Under the pieces are notes generated by a model. That model ran no database searches. It was given only the letters and a program-made list of their open reading frames with translations, and had not been told where the DNA came from. Made by a program: the position numbers and the translations under genes. 64,000 bases of DNA from Photobacterium atrarenae (GTDB taxonomy: Bacteria; Pseudomonadota; Gammaproteobacteria; Enterobacterales; Vibrionaceae), in the NCBI RefSeq assembly GCF_024380015.1, contig NZ_CP101508.1, forward strand, positions 2,170,902 through 2,234,901, written 5' to 3'. Positions within the stretch are counted from its first letter, which is position 1, and each line of letters begins with the position of its first letter. Positions 26,675 to 35,516 of the stretch are shown here, one piece after another.

Positions 26675-28543
26675 TTAAACGGTACTCAGCAAGCGCTGTA
26701 CTTTTTTCTGAAGCCCAAGCGCAGTAACAGCGTCCGGCGCAACCTTAGGTGCGGCGACAATTTCCACTTTGGACCAGAAGCGTCGCGGCAGTTTGCTGAA
26801 CGCCCGGCCATGACGATGACTGAAGAACGAGCCCCAAATCCCCTTCAGTGCCATTGGCACCACCGGGACCGGGTTGCGGCTGATGATCAGCTCAATCCCC
26901 TTTTTAAATTCATTCATCTCGCCGGTCCGGGTCAGCTTGCCCTCCGGGAAGATACACACCAGCTCTCCTTGCTCGAGTGCTTCACTGATGGCCTCAAACG
27001 CCTGATGGTAGATTTTTGGCGATTTGCCATGGGCGCAAATCGGAATGGCTTTGATCCATGTGAAGAAGTATTTCACCAGCGGCAGGTTGGCGATGTCTTT
27101 ATCCATCACAAACCGGACCGGGCGACGGCTCACCCCGGCAATCAGCAGCGCATCAACGTAACTAACATGATTGCACACCAGCACCGCAGGCCCTTCTTCC
27201 GGGATATGTGAGAGTTGGGTGTGTTTGACCCGGTACATCACGTGAGTCAGGCTCCAGACCAGAAAACGGAGCAGGAATTCATGCACCTGAGAGAACACAT
27301 AACAGGCCACGGCAATATTGACCACCGCGACGACCAGAAACAGTTGCAACACCGACAGTCCGAGTCCGTTGATCAATACCACCGAAACCAGTGCGCTCAG
27401 AACCATCAGCAGCGCATTCATCACATTATTGGCCGCAATGGTCCGGGCACGGCTGCGGGCATCACTGCGCTGCTGGATCAAGGCATTGAGCGGCACCACG
27501 TACACGCCACCAAAGACGCTGACCATCGCCAAATCAAATAACAACCTGAGATTTTCTCCGGTGCTGAGAAACGCCATCACACCAACATTCTGGGCCACCA
27601 CCACTTGTTGTCCGGCAAAGTAGAGGTCGATCCCGAAGACACTGATCCCGATAGCACCGAGCGGGATCAGGCCCAACTCCACCTGCCCACCGGATAACTT
27701 CTCACACACCAGCGAACCACAGGCGATCCCGACCGAGAACACCGTCAGCAGCAGCGTCACCAGTTGCGGATTGCCGCCGAGAACATCGCGGGCAAAGTGC
27801 GGTAATTGGGTAAGATACGTCGCGCCGATAAACCAGAACCAGCTGATGGCCAGAATCGACAGAAAGACCGTCCGGTTGCGGCGAGCCTGACGGATAGTGC
27901 GAACCAACTGGGTCAGCGGGTTCCAGTTCACGGTCAAAGCCGGCTCGCCGGCCTGCGTGGCCGGAATTGCCCGGCTGCTGAGATAACCCAACCCCGCCAG
28001 TCCCAGGATCAGTCCCATCACCAGCATCGTGGCATGCTCGGAAGAGAACAACAGTCCGGCAGTGACCGTCCCACCAAGGATCGCGACAAAAGTGCCCATC
28101 TCAACCATGGCATTGCCGCCCACCAGTTCATGCTCGCGCAGTTGCTGGGGCATCAGGGAGAATTTGACCGGACCGAACAGTGCCGACTGGGCCCCCATCA
28201 AGAACAACACCGCCAGCAAGCCCGGCACATACTGCAGATACAGTGCCAGCGCCCCCGCGGCCATAATGGCAATTTCGGCCAGTTTCAGCCGCCGGATCAG
28301 GGCTGATTTTTCATACTTGTCAGCCAGCTGACCACCAATCGGCGAGAGCAGGAAAAACGGCAAGATAAACAAACCCGCCGCCAGGTTGACCATCGCGACC
28401 CCGGCTTGCTGGGAATACAGACCGGAAAACGCAATCATCAGCAATAAAACATTCTTGAACAAATTATCATTAAATGCGCCCAGTGCCTGTGTCAGAAAAA
28501 AGGGCAAAAAACGCCGGGTGGTCATTAATCTGAACTGGTTCAT
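26675..28543 (-). CDS. MFS lysophospholipid flippase fused to PlsC acyltransferase
   Basis: 622 residues from ATG 28543 (GAGG 7 bases upstream; longer starts to 28609 are possible). About residues 1-410 form a 12-helix MFS domain of the LplT type (FFLTQALGAFNDNLFKNVLL, GGQLADKYEKSALIRR). About 430-622 is a 1-acylglycerol-3-phosphate acyltransferase with catalytic NHVSYVD (HX4D) and FPEGKLTRTGEM. The usual third part, an AMP-dependent acyl-ACP synthetase as in Aas fusions, is absent. It would import lysophospholipid and re-acylate it at the inner membrane, so acyl-ACP rather than a free fatty acid is the likely acyl source (inference). Such two-domain fusions occur in other vibrios. Confidence 0.88.
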   Translation of the reverse strand: MNQFRLMTTRRFLPFFLTQALGAFNDNLFKNVLLLMIAFSGLYSQQAGVAMVNLAAGLFILPFFLLSPIGGQLADKYEKSALIRRLKLAEIAIMAAGALALYLQYVPGLLAVLFLMGAQSALFGPVKFSLMPQQLREHELVGGNAMVEMGTFVAILGGTVTAGLLFSSEHATMLVMGLILGLAGLGYLSSRAIPATQAGEPALTVNWNPLTQLVRTIRQARRNRTVFLSILAISWFWFIGATYLTQLPHFARDVLGGNPQLVTLLLTVFSVGIACGSLVCEKLSGGQVELGLIPLGAIGISVFGIDLYFAGQQVVVAQNVGVMAFLSTGENLRLLFDLAMVSVFGGVYVVPLNALIQQRSDARSRARTIAANNVMNALLMVLSALVSVVLINGLGLSVLQLFLVVAVVNIAVACYVFSQVHEFLLRFLVWSLTHVMYRVKHTQLSHIPEEGPAVLVCNHVSYVDALLIAGVSRRPVRFVMDKDIANLPLVKYFFTWIKAIPICAHGKSPKIYHQAFEAISEALEQGELVCIFPEGKLTRTGEMNEFKKGIELIISRNPVPVVPMALKGIWGSFFSHRHGRAFSKLPRRFWSKVEIVAAPKVAPDAVTALGLQKKVQRLLSTV

Positions 28544-28774
28544 ATGTCGCCTCGCCATCCATTCGAAGTTGATAGACGGTACTCTACGCCACAATCGAAC
28601 AGTGTGCAATTGGTTATTTCAATCACGAATCTAAGATTGCGCCACAAGCTCAGTTTAAAAATCCATCAACAGACTAAATTCAGGAAAAATCGGCCATCAT
28701 ATACCCGCACACTATTTTATTCGTCCAAATTTACCGCTAGAATCCAGCCCTTCTTTCTGTAGTTCGAATATCCC

Positions 28775-29413
28775 ATGATCGATTTCTCCATCTTACCGGT
28801 ATACCTGACAGCGGTGATTGCCCTGTTGCTGATCCCCGGCCCAGACATGTTACTCATCGCCAGCTCAAGCCTGAGCTACGGCAAAAAAGTGGGTGTGTTC
28901 GCCAGTTTTGGCAATGCCACCTCCGGGCTCATCCTGACCCTGCTGGCCGCACTGGGTGTGTCGGCACTGATTGCGATGAACCCGCTGGCGCTGGAAGTGC
29001 TCCGCTTGCTGGGCGGTGCCTACCTGCTGAAGATGGGCTGGGACTGTATGCGTACCCAGCCGGCGGATGCGCCGGATGTTGCGCAGTCTTCCGGCCTGGC
29101 GATGACACTTTACCGCCGGGCGGTGATCAGCAACCTGCTGAACCCGAAAGCACTGATTTTCTTTGTGCTGTTCCTGCCGCAGTTCGTCTCACCGCAGATC
29201 GGTGCTTCCTCCGGTGAGCAAATGCTGGTGCTGGGCTTGCTGCTCAATGTGCTGGGCCTGCTGTTTAACCTATTTTTGGTCACGATGGTCGGCAGCCTGG
29301 GCAAACCGCTGCTGAAAAATGAAAAGTTCCGCACCAACCAGCACAGGTTCATGGGGCTTATTTTTTTCGTGCTGGCGATCTGGCTGCTGGCCTCACAAGT
29401 GCCGACGCCCTAA
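28775..29413 (+). CDS. LysE/RhtB-family amino-acid exporter
   Basis: 212 residues with six predicted TM helices. Family signatures: LLIPGPDMLLIASSSLSYG, the conserved G-x-x-x-G of helix 2 (FASFGNATSGLIL), LLGGAYLLKMGWDCMR and ISNLLNPKALIFFVLFLPQFVS-type sequence (NLLNPKALIFFVLFLPQF). It exports a neutral or basic amino acid or homoserine lactone; substrate not determined. No strong ribosome site was seen, so the start ATG 28775 rests on family length. Convergent with treC across a bidirectional terminator. Confidence 0.88.
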   Translation: MIDFSILPVYLTAVIALLLIPGPDMLLIASSSLSYGKKVGVFASFGNATSGLILTLLAALGVSALIAMNPLALEVLRLLGGAYLLKMGWDCMRTQPADAPDVAQSSGLAMTLYRRAVISNLLNPKALIFFVLFLPQFVSPQIGASSGEQMLVLGLLLNVLGLLFNLFLVTMVGSLGKPLLKNEKFRTNQHRFMGLIFFVLAIWLLASQVPTP

Positions 29414-29442
29414 TCTTTTCCGAACTCACATCGCACCAATAA

Positions 29443-29467
29443 AAAAGAGCGCCATCGGCGCTCTTTT
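29443..29467. terminator. Bidirectional terminator between lysE-like and treC
   Basis: AAAAGAGCGCC / GGCGCTCTTTT, 11 bp with a 3-base loop; A-run on one side and T-run on the other let it act for both convergent genes. Confidence 0.9.
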
Positions 29468-29483
29468 GGTCTCTGCTTGCTAC

Positions 29484-31187
29484 TCAATACTGTATCGATA
29501 GATCAGCATCGTTTTTATGGATCAACACAATCCGGCTCTCATAAGGCCGTAAAGTGAACCGGGATACCGGGCGCTGCATCGACACATCCGAATAGTTGCT
29601 CAGGACATATTCAGCAGTCGTCAGGTCGATGTTTTCCGGGAGGGGACACTCGACCGGCTCGCCGTAATAGTTGTTGATACACAACAGGATCTGCGTTTCA
29701 GACTCGCGCTTATAACAGAAGATACGGTCATGTTGCGGCATCAGGTCGGTGTAATCACCGGTGGTGATCACCTCAATCTCTTTGCGCATCGCGATCAGCT
29801 GACGGTAGAAATGAAACACTGAGTGCTCATCGGCAACCGCCTGCTGAGCGTTAATCTCCGGGTAATTGTCCGCGACAGCCAGCCAGGGCTCTCCGGCAGA
29901 AAACCCGGCAAATCGGCTGTCATCCCATTGCATCGGCGTGCGCGAGTTATCGCGGGATTTCTGCGCCAGGATCGCCAACATCTCGGCTTCTGATTTGCCT
30001 TGCTGATTGACCATGATGTCGTACATATTGATGCTTTCCACATCCCGGTACTGATCGATCGAGTCATAGCCCGGGTTGGTCATGCCGAGTTCTTCGCCCT
30101 GGTAGACGTACGGTGTGCCCTGCATCATATGTACGGATGCACCCAGCATTTTGGCTGATTCGACCCGGTACTGCTGATCATTGCCCAGGCGGCTGACCAC
30201 CCGCGGCTGATCATGGTTACACCAGAACAGTGCCCCCCAGCCCTGGTTATGCAGCCCTTGCTGCCAGTGGTTCAGAATCGATTTCAGCTGGCGGAAATCA
30301 AACGGTGCCTTGGTCCACTTGTCGCCGTTCGGATAATCCACTTTCAGGTGATGGAAATTAAATACCATCGACAGCTCTTTGCCGTCAGGCGCCGAATACT
30401 GCTGACAGTGTTCCAATGTCGTCGATGACATCTCCCCCACCGTCACGGAGCCGTATTTCCGGAACACCGCTTCGCTGATCTCCTGCAGGTATTCATGCAC
30501 TCGCGGACCATCTGTATAGAAACGACGGCCGTCGCCCTGATAATCGTCCGGGAAATCCTGTTGCTTGGAGATCAGGTTAATCACATCAAGGCGGAAGCCA
30601 TCGACCCCTTTTTCCGCCCAGAAGCCGATGATGGCTTTGACTTCTTCCCTGACTTTCGGGTTTTCCCAGTTCAGATCCGCCTGCTCTTTGGCAAACAAGT
30701 GAAGATAATATTGCCCAGTTGCCGGATCCAGTGCCCAGGCCGAGCCGCCGAATTTCGACTGCCAGTTGTTCGGCACCCCGCCGTCGACCGGATCTTTCCA
30801 GATGTAGTAATCCCGATACGGGCTGTTTTTATCGCCCAGCGCCGACTGGAACCAGATATGCTCGGTGGACGTGTGGTTCACGACGATGTCCATCACCACC
30901 CGGATCCCGCGCTGATGCGCTTGCGCCAGCAACTGATCAAAATCAGCCATGGTGCCGAAGTCCGGGTTAATGGCGTAATAGTCAGAAATGTCATAACCAT
31001 TATCAATCATCGGTGAGCGATACACCGGAGTCAGCCAAATGGCATCCACCCCGAGGGTTTTCAGGTAATCAAGCTTTGAAATAATCCCTTGGAGATCACC
31101 GGTTCCCTTGCTGCCGCTGTCGCAGAAACTCTTGGGATAAATCTGATAAATCGTCGCGGTGCGCCACCATTCCAATTGCTGTTTCAT
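29484..31187 (-). CDS. treC: Alpha,alpha-phosphotrehalase
   Basis: 567 residues from ATG 31187 (E. coli TreC 551). Cleaves trehalose 6-phosphate, made by TreB, to glucose and glucose 6-phosphate in the cytosol. GH13 motifs: DIVVNHTSTEHIWF, GFRLDVINLI (nucleophile Asp), VGEMSS (acid Glu), CNHDQPRVVSR (transition-state Asp). N-terminal WWRTATIYQIYPKSF is typical. A longer start at 31235 lacks a ribosome site. It follows treB by 69 bases in the same direction, so treB-treC form an operon under TreR and CRP control from the region upstream of treB. Confidence 0.96.
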   Translation of the reverse strand: MKQQLEWWRTATIYQIYPKSFCDSGSKGTGDLQGIISKLDYLKTLGVDAIWLTPVYRSPMIDNGYDISDYYAINPDFGTMADFDQLLAQAHQRGIRVVMDIVVNHTSTEHIWFQSALGDKNSPYRDYYIWKDPVDGGVPNNWQSKFGGSAWALDPATGQYYLHLFAKEQADLNWENPKVREEVKAIIGFWAEKGVDGFRLDVINLISKQQDFPDDYQGDGRRFYTDGPRVHEYLQEISEAVFRKYGSVTVGEMSSTTLEHCQQYSAPDGKELSMVFNFHHLKVDYPNGDKWTKAPFDFRQLKSILNHWQQGLHNQGWGALFWCNHDQPRVVSRLGNDQQYRVESAKMLGASVHMMQGTPYVYQGEELGMTNPGYDSIDQYRDVESINMYDIMVNQQGKSEAEMLAILAQKSRDNSRTPMQWDDSRFAGFSAGEPWLAVADNYPEINAQQAVADEHSVFHFYRQLIAMRKEIEVITTGDYTDLMPQHDRIFCYKRESETQILLCINNYYGEPVECPLPENIDLTTAEYVLSNYSDVSMQRPVSRFTLRPYESRIVLIHKNDADLSIQY

Positions 31188-31256
31188 TGTTTCTAGCCTG
31201 ATCGTTATCTGTGTTATGAGGTTGGCCGCCAGCATGTGGCGGCCAATCCGTGGGAA

Positions 31257-32687
31257 TTATGCAGTTTGCGGTGATTTCTCAAGCTCACCCTTGGCCTGGG
31301 CACGCTTGTACAGCAGCACCGTTAGGGTGATCGGCACCACCACAGCCACCAACATTGCCAGCAGGAAAACCATCCAATATTGCGGCTGAATGGAAAGGAT
31401 CCCCGGCAGACCGCCGACACCAATCCCGTTGGCCATCACACCCACGCTGCCACAGATAGCCGCAGCAATGGCAGAGCCAATCATGGCGCTCAGCATCGGG
31501 AATTTATATTTCAGGTTAATCCCGTACATCGCCGGCTCGGTAACCCCAAGGTAAGCCGAAATCGCTGCCGGCACCGAGATTTCACGTTCATTGTGCTTCT
31601 TGCTGATCCAGATGATGCCAACCACAGCCGATGCCTGAGCAATATTCGACAGCGCAATCAGCGGCCAGATTGGCGTACCGCCCATATCCTGCATCAGCTG
31701 CAAGTCAACGGCGTTGGTGGTATGGTGCACCCCGGTGATCACCAGCGGCGCATACAGGAAACCAAACACCATGGCGCCCAGAATCGCGAAGTCCCCCGTC
31801 ATCGCCGCTTTAGCGGCATAACCGACCGCGTCACCCAGCATCCGGCCAAACGGACCAATCAGGGCATGGGCCAGGATCACCGAAATAATGATGGAGACAA
31901 ACGGCACAATTACCAGGTAGAGGTAGTCCGGAATGATCCGCTTGAGGTTGGTCTCTATCAAGGCCAGCGCAATCCCCGCCAGCATTGCCGGGATCACCTG
32001 CGCCTGATAACCGACTTTTTCAATCACGAACAGGCCGAAGTCCCAGGTTTCGGGGATTTCCTTACCGATCAGATAAGCATTCATCAACTGCGGCGACACC
32101 AGAGTCACCCCCAGCACAATCCCGAGAATCGGCGTCCCGCCCAGTTTCTTCACCGTCGACCAGCACACCCCGACCGGCAGGAAAAAGAAAATCGCTTCGC
32201 CGATCAGCCACAGGAAAGAGTGCACCGTAGCCCAGAACTGACTGATTTCGGTCAGGGTTTGGCCGTCGAACATCCGGATATCACCGATAACATTGCGAAA
32301 GCCCAGGATCAGCCCCCCGGTGATAATCGCAGGCAGCAGCGGCACAAAAATTTCTGCAAGGTGGGAGATGCCGCGCTCCAGTAAGTTCATGTTCTGGCGG
32401 GCCGCCACTTTTGCTTCTTCTTTGCTGGCCCCTTTGTCGCCGGTCAGCTCTGCCAGCAGCTTGTAAACCTGGTCAACTTCAGTCCCGATCACCACCTGAA
32501 ATTGCCCGGCGTTGGTGAAACACCCCTTCACCATAGGGATGTCTTCAATATCCTTTACATTTGCCTTATCTGTATTACTCAAGACAAAACGTAGTCGGGT
32601 CAGGCAGTGGCTGACGCTGGCAATATTGTCGCTGCCACCAATCAACGCCACCAGGCGCTCGACTTGTTGCCGATTGATCTTACTCAT
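31257..32687 (-). CDS. treB: PTS trehalose transporter, EIIBC component
   Basis: 476 residues from ATG 32687 (E. coli 473). The N-terminal EIIB domain carries the phosphorylated cysteine in ASVSHCLTRLRFVL; the EIIC membrane domain begins near residue 100 (ISHLAEIFVPLLPAIITGGLILGF, VTGVHHTTNAVDLQ-like ITGVHHTTNAVDL, AYLGVTEPAMYGINL). It imports trehalose as trehalose 6-phosphate with phosphate from a EIIA-Glc, which is encoded elsewhere. The start is chosen because SKINRQQVERL matches the N-terminus of E. coli TreB; ATG 32699 or further upstream would be unsupported. Two TreR boxes and a CRP site lie upstream. Confidence 0.96.
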   Translation of the reverse strand: MSKINRQQVERLVALIGGSDNIASVSHCLTRLRFVLSNTDKANVKDIEDIPMVKGCFTNAGQFQVVIGTEVDQVYKLLAELTGDKGASKEEAKVAARQNMNLLERGISHLAEIFVPLLPAIITGGLILGFRNVIGDIRMFDGQTLTEISQFWATVHSFLWLIGEAIFFFLPVGVCWSTVKKLGGTPILGIVLGVTLVSPQLMNAYLIGKEIPETWDFGLFVIEKVGYQAQVIPAMLAGIALALIETNLKRIIPDYLYLVIVPFVSIIISVILAHALIGPFGRMLGDAVGYAAKAAMTGDFAILGAMVFGFLYAPLVITGVHHTTNAVDLQLMQDMGGTPIWPLIALSNIAQASAVVGIIWISKKHNEREISVPAAISAYLGVTEPAMYGINLKYKFPMLSAMIGSAIAAAICGSVGVMANGIGVGGLPGILSIQPQYWMVFLLAMLVAVVVPITLTVLLYKRAQAKGELEKSPQTA

Positions 32688-32737
32688 GCCGATGTCCATC
32701 TTTTCATTGAAGGGAAAGTCATTATCGTTATCATCAA

Positions 32738-32753
32738 TTGGGAATGTTCCCAA
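32738..32753. promoter_or_regulatory. TreR operator 1
   Basis: TTGGGAATGTTCCCAA, arms TTGGGAA and TTCCCAA around TG. It fits the known TreR box with core GGGAAnnTTCCC, 51 bases upstream of the treB ATG. Confidence 0.85.
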
Positions 32754-32794
32754 CCAGTAGTTATTATCATGACAAACCCCGACAAAGAATAAAA

Positions 32795-32808
32795 TGGGAA
32801 CATTCCCA
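32795..32808. promoter_or_regulatory. TreR operator 2
   Basis: TGGGAACATTCCCA, arms TGGGAA and TTCCCA around CA. Its centre is 56 bases from operator 1, a spacing that would place two dimers on nearly the same DNA face, compatible with looping (inference). Confidence 0.85.
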
Positions 32809-32811
32809 CAC

Positions 32812-32827
32812 CGTGAATCAGCTCACA
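32812..32827. promoter_or_regulatory. CRP-cAMP site upstream of treB
   Basis: On the minus strand TGTGAGCTGATTCACG matches TGTGA-N6-TCACA at 9 of 10 conserved bases. It sits directly beside TreR operator 2, so repression and activation probably overlap at this promoter. Confidence 0.75.
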
Positions 32828-32894
32828 CTCATAGATGAGGTGAATCTGATACATCACAGAGTCGGAAACGCTCGTTACGAGTGTAGTTGCCCGG

Positions 32895-33839
32895 CTACAA
32901 GCTTGCCCGCTGGGTCAGGTGAGTGATGGCTTGCTCACCAGCAAGCTGACGAATAAGTAGGGTCGCCGAGGCATGACCGGCCTGATAATAGCCCGGATCG
33001 ATGCTGAAGGTATTGGGGAAAATAAAGGACAACAGATCCGTCGCGCCGACACCGGAGACCTGGATATCGGTACGTCCCAGCTCCTGCAGCCGCTTGGCGA
33101 CGCCCATAGCCAGCGTATCACTGGCACAGACAATCGCTTCGGTGTCAGGCGTGACCACTTGCTCGGTGAGCTGATAGGCACTCTCGTGGCTCAGTTGCCC
33201 GGTTCGATAACAAGGCACAAGGCCTGCCGCCTCACAGCTGGCAAGGTAGGCGTTCAGCCGCATCAGGCCGGTGGTTTTATCTTCAGACCCGACACCGACG
33301 TAACTGATCTGCCGTTTGCCCTGTTGCAGCAGGTGATTCATCGCCAGCGAAATCATGCCATGATTGTCATAACCCACCGAAGACACCTGATCCGTATCAA
33401 TGGCAATCACCACGGCTTTCTGGCCCAGTGCCTCGATGGGGGCCAGATCACAGCCGGTAAACCCAAACACTATGACCCCGTCGACATTGCGCTTTTGCAG
33501 CACGGCCAGGTGCTCATTGGTTTTCTCGGCACTGAACTGGCTCTCCATGATCACTGCGTCGTACCCGGCCTGATAGATGACTTCCAGGATCCCGCGCACG
33601 GCCTTATTTTCTGACGGCGAATCGAGGCGAGAGAGAACAATCCCCACCACTTTGGCGCTACCGCCGCGCATCGCCTGCGCCGACTTGGAAGGCACATACC
33701 CGGACTCACGGATCACCTGCTCGACTTTGCTGCGGGTTTCCGGTTTCACCTTGGGATCATTGGTCAGGACGCGGGAGACAGTGGACTTACCGACGCCGGC
33801 CAGTTTTGCAATATCTAAAATAGTGAGCTTTTGAGTCAT
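32895..33839 (-). CDS. treR: Trehalose operon repressor, LacI family
   Basis: 314 residues. N-terminal HTH TILDIAKLAGVGKSTVSRVL and hinge helix YVPSKSAQAMRGG, then a periplasmic-binding-like effector domain (about 60-314; VVGIVLSRLDS, DGVIVFGFTG, CASDTLAMGVAKRLQ). It is similar to TreR of E. coli (315), whose inducer is trehalose 6-phosphate. It lies just upstream of treB in the same direction, with the TreR boxes between them at 32738-32808. ATG 33839 is the family start. Confidence 0.93.
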   Translation of the reverse strand: MTQKLTILDIAKLAGVGKSTVSRVLTNDPKVKPETRSKVEQVIRESGYVPSKSAQAMRGGSAKVVGIVLSRLDSPSENKAVRGILEVIYQAGYDAVIMESQFSAEKTNEHLAVLQKRNVDGVIVFGFTGCDLAPIEALGQKAVVIAIDTDQVSSVGYDNHGMISLAMNHLLQQGKRQISYVGVGSEDKTTGLMRLNAYLASCEAAGLVPCYRTGQLSHESAYQLTEQVVTPDTEAIVCASDTLAMGVAKRLQELGRTDIQVSGVGATDLLSFIFPNTFSIDPGYYQAGHASATLLIRQLAGEQAITHLTQRASL

Positions 33840-34231
33840 ATCTCGGTACAGGCTGGAACAATCTCCCCTATTGTCACCGTAAGCGCCAGGATTTCAATCC
33901 TTTTTCCCGCACAGGCTGGCATAACTCTGAGTAACGGCATCCCAATGCGCCCCCGAAAAATCCAGGTTTCCAAGCACCGAATGATGAGAAATACTTACAG
34001 TATGCGGACATTTATTGAAGCGGAATCAGATATGTTGCCTTTAGTGCCTGTATTTACTTGAATTTATTCATCACAGGCCCCATTTGTATCATCAGGCCGG
34101 ACAGGGTTTGACTTCAACCCCAGCCCGGTACTCGACAATAACAATAGCAATCATTGCTGAACGTCGTGTGTTGGCCCTTATCTTCTGGATGACCCTTTTT
34201 GTGCCAACCTTGATAAAGCATAAGGATGATT
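33840..34231. other. Intergenic region between treR and the CARF-nuclease gene
   Basis: About 390 bases between divergent genes with no convincing ORF, repeat array or RNA fold. Both promoters must lie here. I looked for spacer-repeat structure in view of the CARF gene and saw none. Confidence 0.5.
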
Positions 34232-35398
34232 ATGATTACTCATGTTGGCATTATCGATCAGGATCCGGTCCGGCTGATCACCCCGTTACTCGACCACGGC
34301 GTGCCCGCCGAGCGCATGATTTTTATCGGCACCGAGGCAGAGCAGGAACAATATGAACGCCTGGCTTCGATTCTTACACCACGCAATATCAAAGCCGAAT
34401 TCTTTACCATTCCCAGCTCCATCAATATCGCCTCGATCCGCCGCCGCCTCGATGAACTGGCTGCAACACTCAAGCAGCAACAATCCGAGGTCTGGTTCAA
34501 TGCCAGCTGCGGGCTGCGTCACCGCCTGTTATCGGCATACGAAGTCTTCCGCACCTATCACTGGCCGATCTACGTGATTGAGCCGTTCAGCGATGAAATG
34601 TGCTGGCTCTACCCGGCGGATCGCGAGCAGCAACAGGTCGAAGATCGCATTCAACTGACGGACTACCTGACCATTTTCGGGGCCCGCAGCGAACTGCCGG
34701 AGACCAGTGTGCCGGAAGCTCTGAATGATCAACTGTGGGAGCTGGGCCAGCGTTGGGCCAGCTCTGCACTGGAACTCGGCCCGGGCCTGGCGACCCTGAA
34801 CTACCTGGCGACCACCTGCCGCAAAGAACAAAAGCTGGATGTCGCCCTGAGCGAGAAGCAGCAAGGCTATAAAGAGCTGGGGATCTTGCTGAAAGATTTG
34901 GAAGAAACCGGACTGGCCAGTTACCAAAACGGCATTTTGACCTTCAAGCATGAAGAAGCCCGCCGTTTTGCCAACGGGGAGTGGCTGGAGAACCTGGTGC
35001 ACAGTACAGTGCGGGCGATTCAGAACGAACTGCCGACGATTCAGGATCACTCCCTCGGCGTTCAGGTGTATCGCCAGATTGGTGATCGGGAAGTACGCAA
35101 CGAACTGGACGTCGCCACCGTGGTCAATAACAAGCTGCACATCATCGAATGCAAGACCAAAGGCATGCGCGATGACGGCGACGATACCCTGTATAAGCTG
35201 GAATCGCTGCGCGATCTGCTTGGCGGCCTGCAAGCCCGTGCCATGCTGGTCAGCTTCCGCCCGTTGCGCCACCATGACTTAGTGCGCGCGCAGGATCTGG
35301 GACTGGCGATCATCGGACCGGAGCAACTGGGCGATCTGCAGTTACACCTGCATAACTGGTTCAAGGATGCCGGGGGTCACCGGCACAATATTGCCTGA
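34232..35398 (+). CDS. Orphan CARF-nuclease (DUF1887; Card1/Can2/VC1899-like)
   Basis: 388 residues from ATG 34232, with AAGGA 5-6 bases upstream (ATG 34226 lacks spacing). N-terminal CARF-like Rossmann domain (about 1-145, ITHVGIIDQDPVRLITPLL); a winged-helix-like segment (about 195-245, GYKELGILLKDLEETGL); C-terminal PD-(D/E)xK nuclease (about 255-385) with Asp293 in ELDVATVV and Glu306-x-Lys308 in IIECKTK. This order is that of Card1/Can2 and VC1899, where the CARF domain binds cyclic tetra-adenylate and activates a DNA/RNA nuclease. The catalytic residues are intact. At the usual N-x-T-G-G-T-K loop of the CARF domain the sequence is NASCGLRHR (from Asn90), a clear departure. No Cas10, Csm/Cmr gene or array lies in the window. 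Single gene, divergent from treR. Confidence 0.85.
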   Translation: MITHVGIIDQDPVRLITPLLDHGVPAERMIFIGTEAEQEQYERLASILTPRNIKAEFFTIPSSINIASIRRRLDELAATLKQQQSEVWFNASCGLRHRLLSAYEVFRTYHWPIYVIEPFSDEMCWLYPADREQQQVEDRIQLTDYLTIFGARSELPETSVPEALNDQLWELGQRWASSALELGPGLATLNYLATTCRKEQKLDVALSEKQQGYKELGILLKDLEETGLASYQNGILTFKHEEARRFANGEWLENLVHSTVRAIQNELPTIQDHSLGVQVYRQIGDREVRNELDVATVVNNKLHIIECKTKGMRDDGDDTLYKLESLRDLLGGLQARAMLVSFRPLRHHDLVRAQDLGLAIIGPEQLGDLQLHLHNWFKDAGGHRHNIA

Positions 35399-35461
35399 CC
35401 GGCTTTTGGCCTGAACGGCCTTGAACCGGTAATACCCCGCTCAGAAAATGTAAAACAAATA

Positions 35462-35485
35462 CCCCCCGGCCAAAAATCCGGGGGG
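35462..35485. terminator. GC-rich hairpin between convergent CARF-nuclease and endonuclease genes
   Basis: CCCCCCGG pairs with CCGGGGGG across an 8-base CCAAAAAT loop (8 bp, all GC). T-tract weak on both strands; probable shared terminator. Confidence 0.6.
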
Positions 35486-35516
35486 GAGCATCTCAGCAAA
35501 TTAATTTCCAGTCTGA

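Noticed and set aside
31380..32384. 334-codon plus-strand ORF opposite treB
   Set aside because: Antisense shadow, rich in His/Arg/Gln, no domain.
32830..32870. Second CRP site near 32846-32865
   Set aside because: Half-sites GGTGA and TCACA are 10 bases apart, not 6.
33840..35516. CRISPR array or cas genes near the CARF nuclease
   Set aside because: No direct repeats with regular spacers and no cas-like ORF within the neighbouring sequence or elsewhere in the window.
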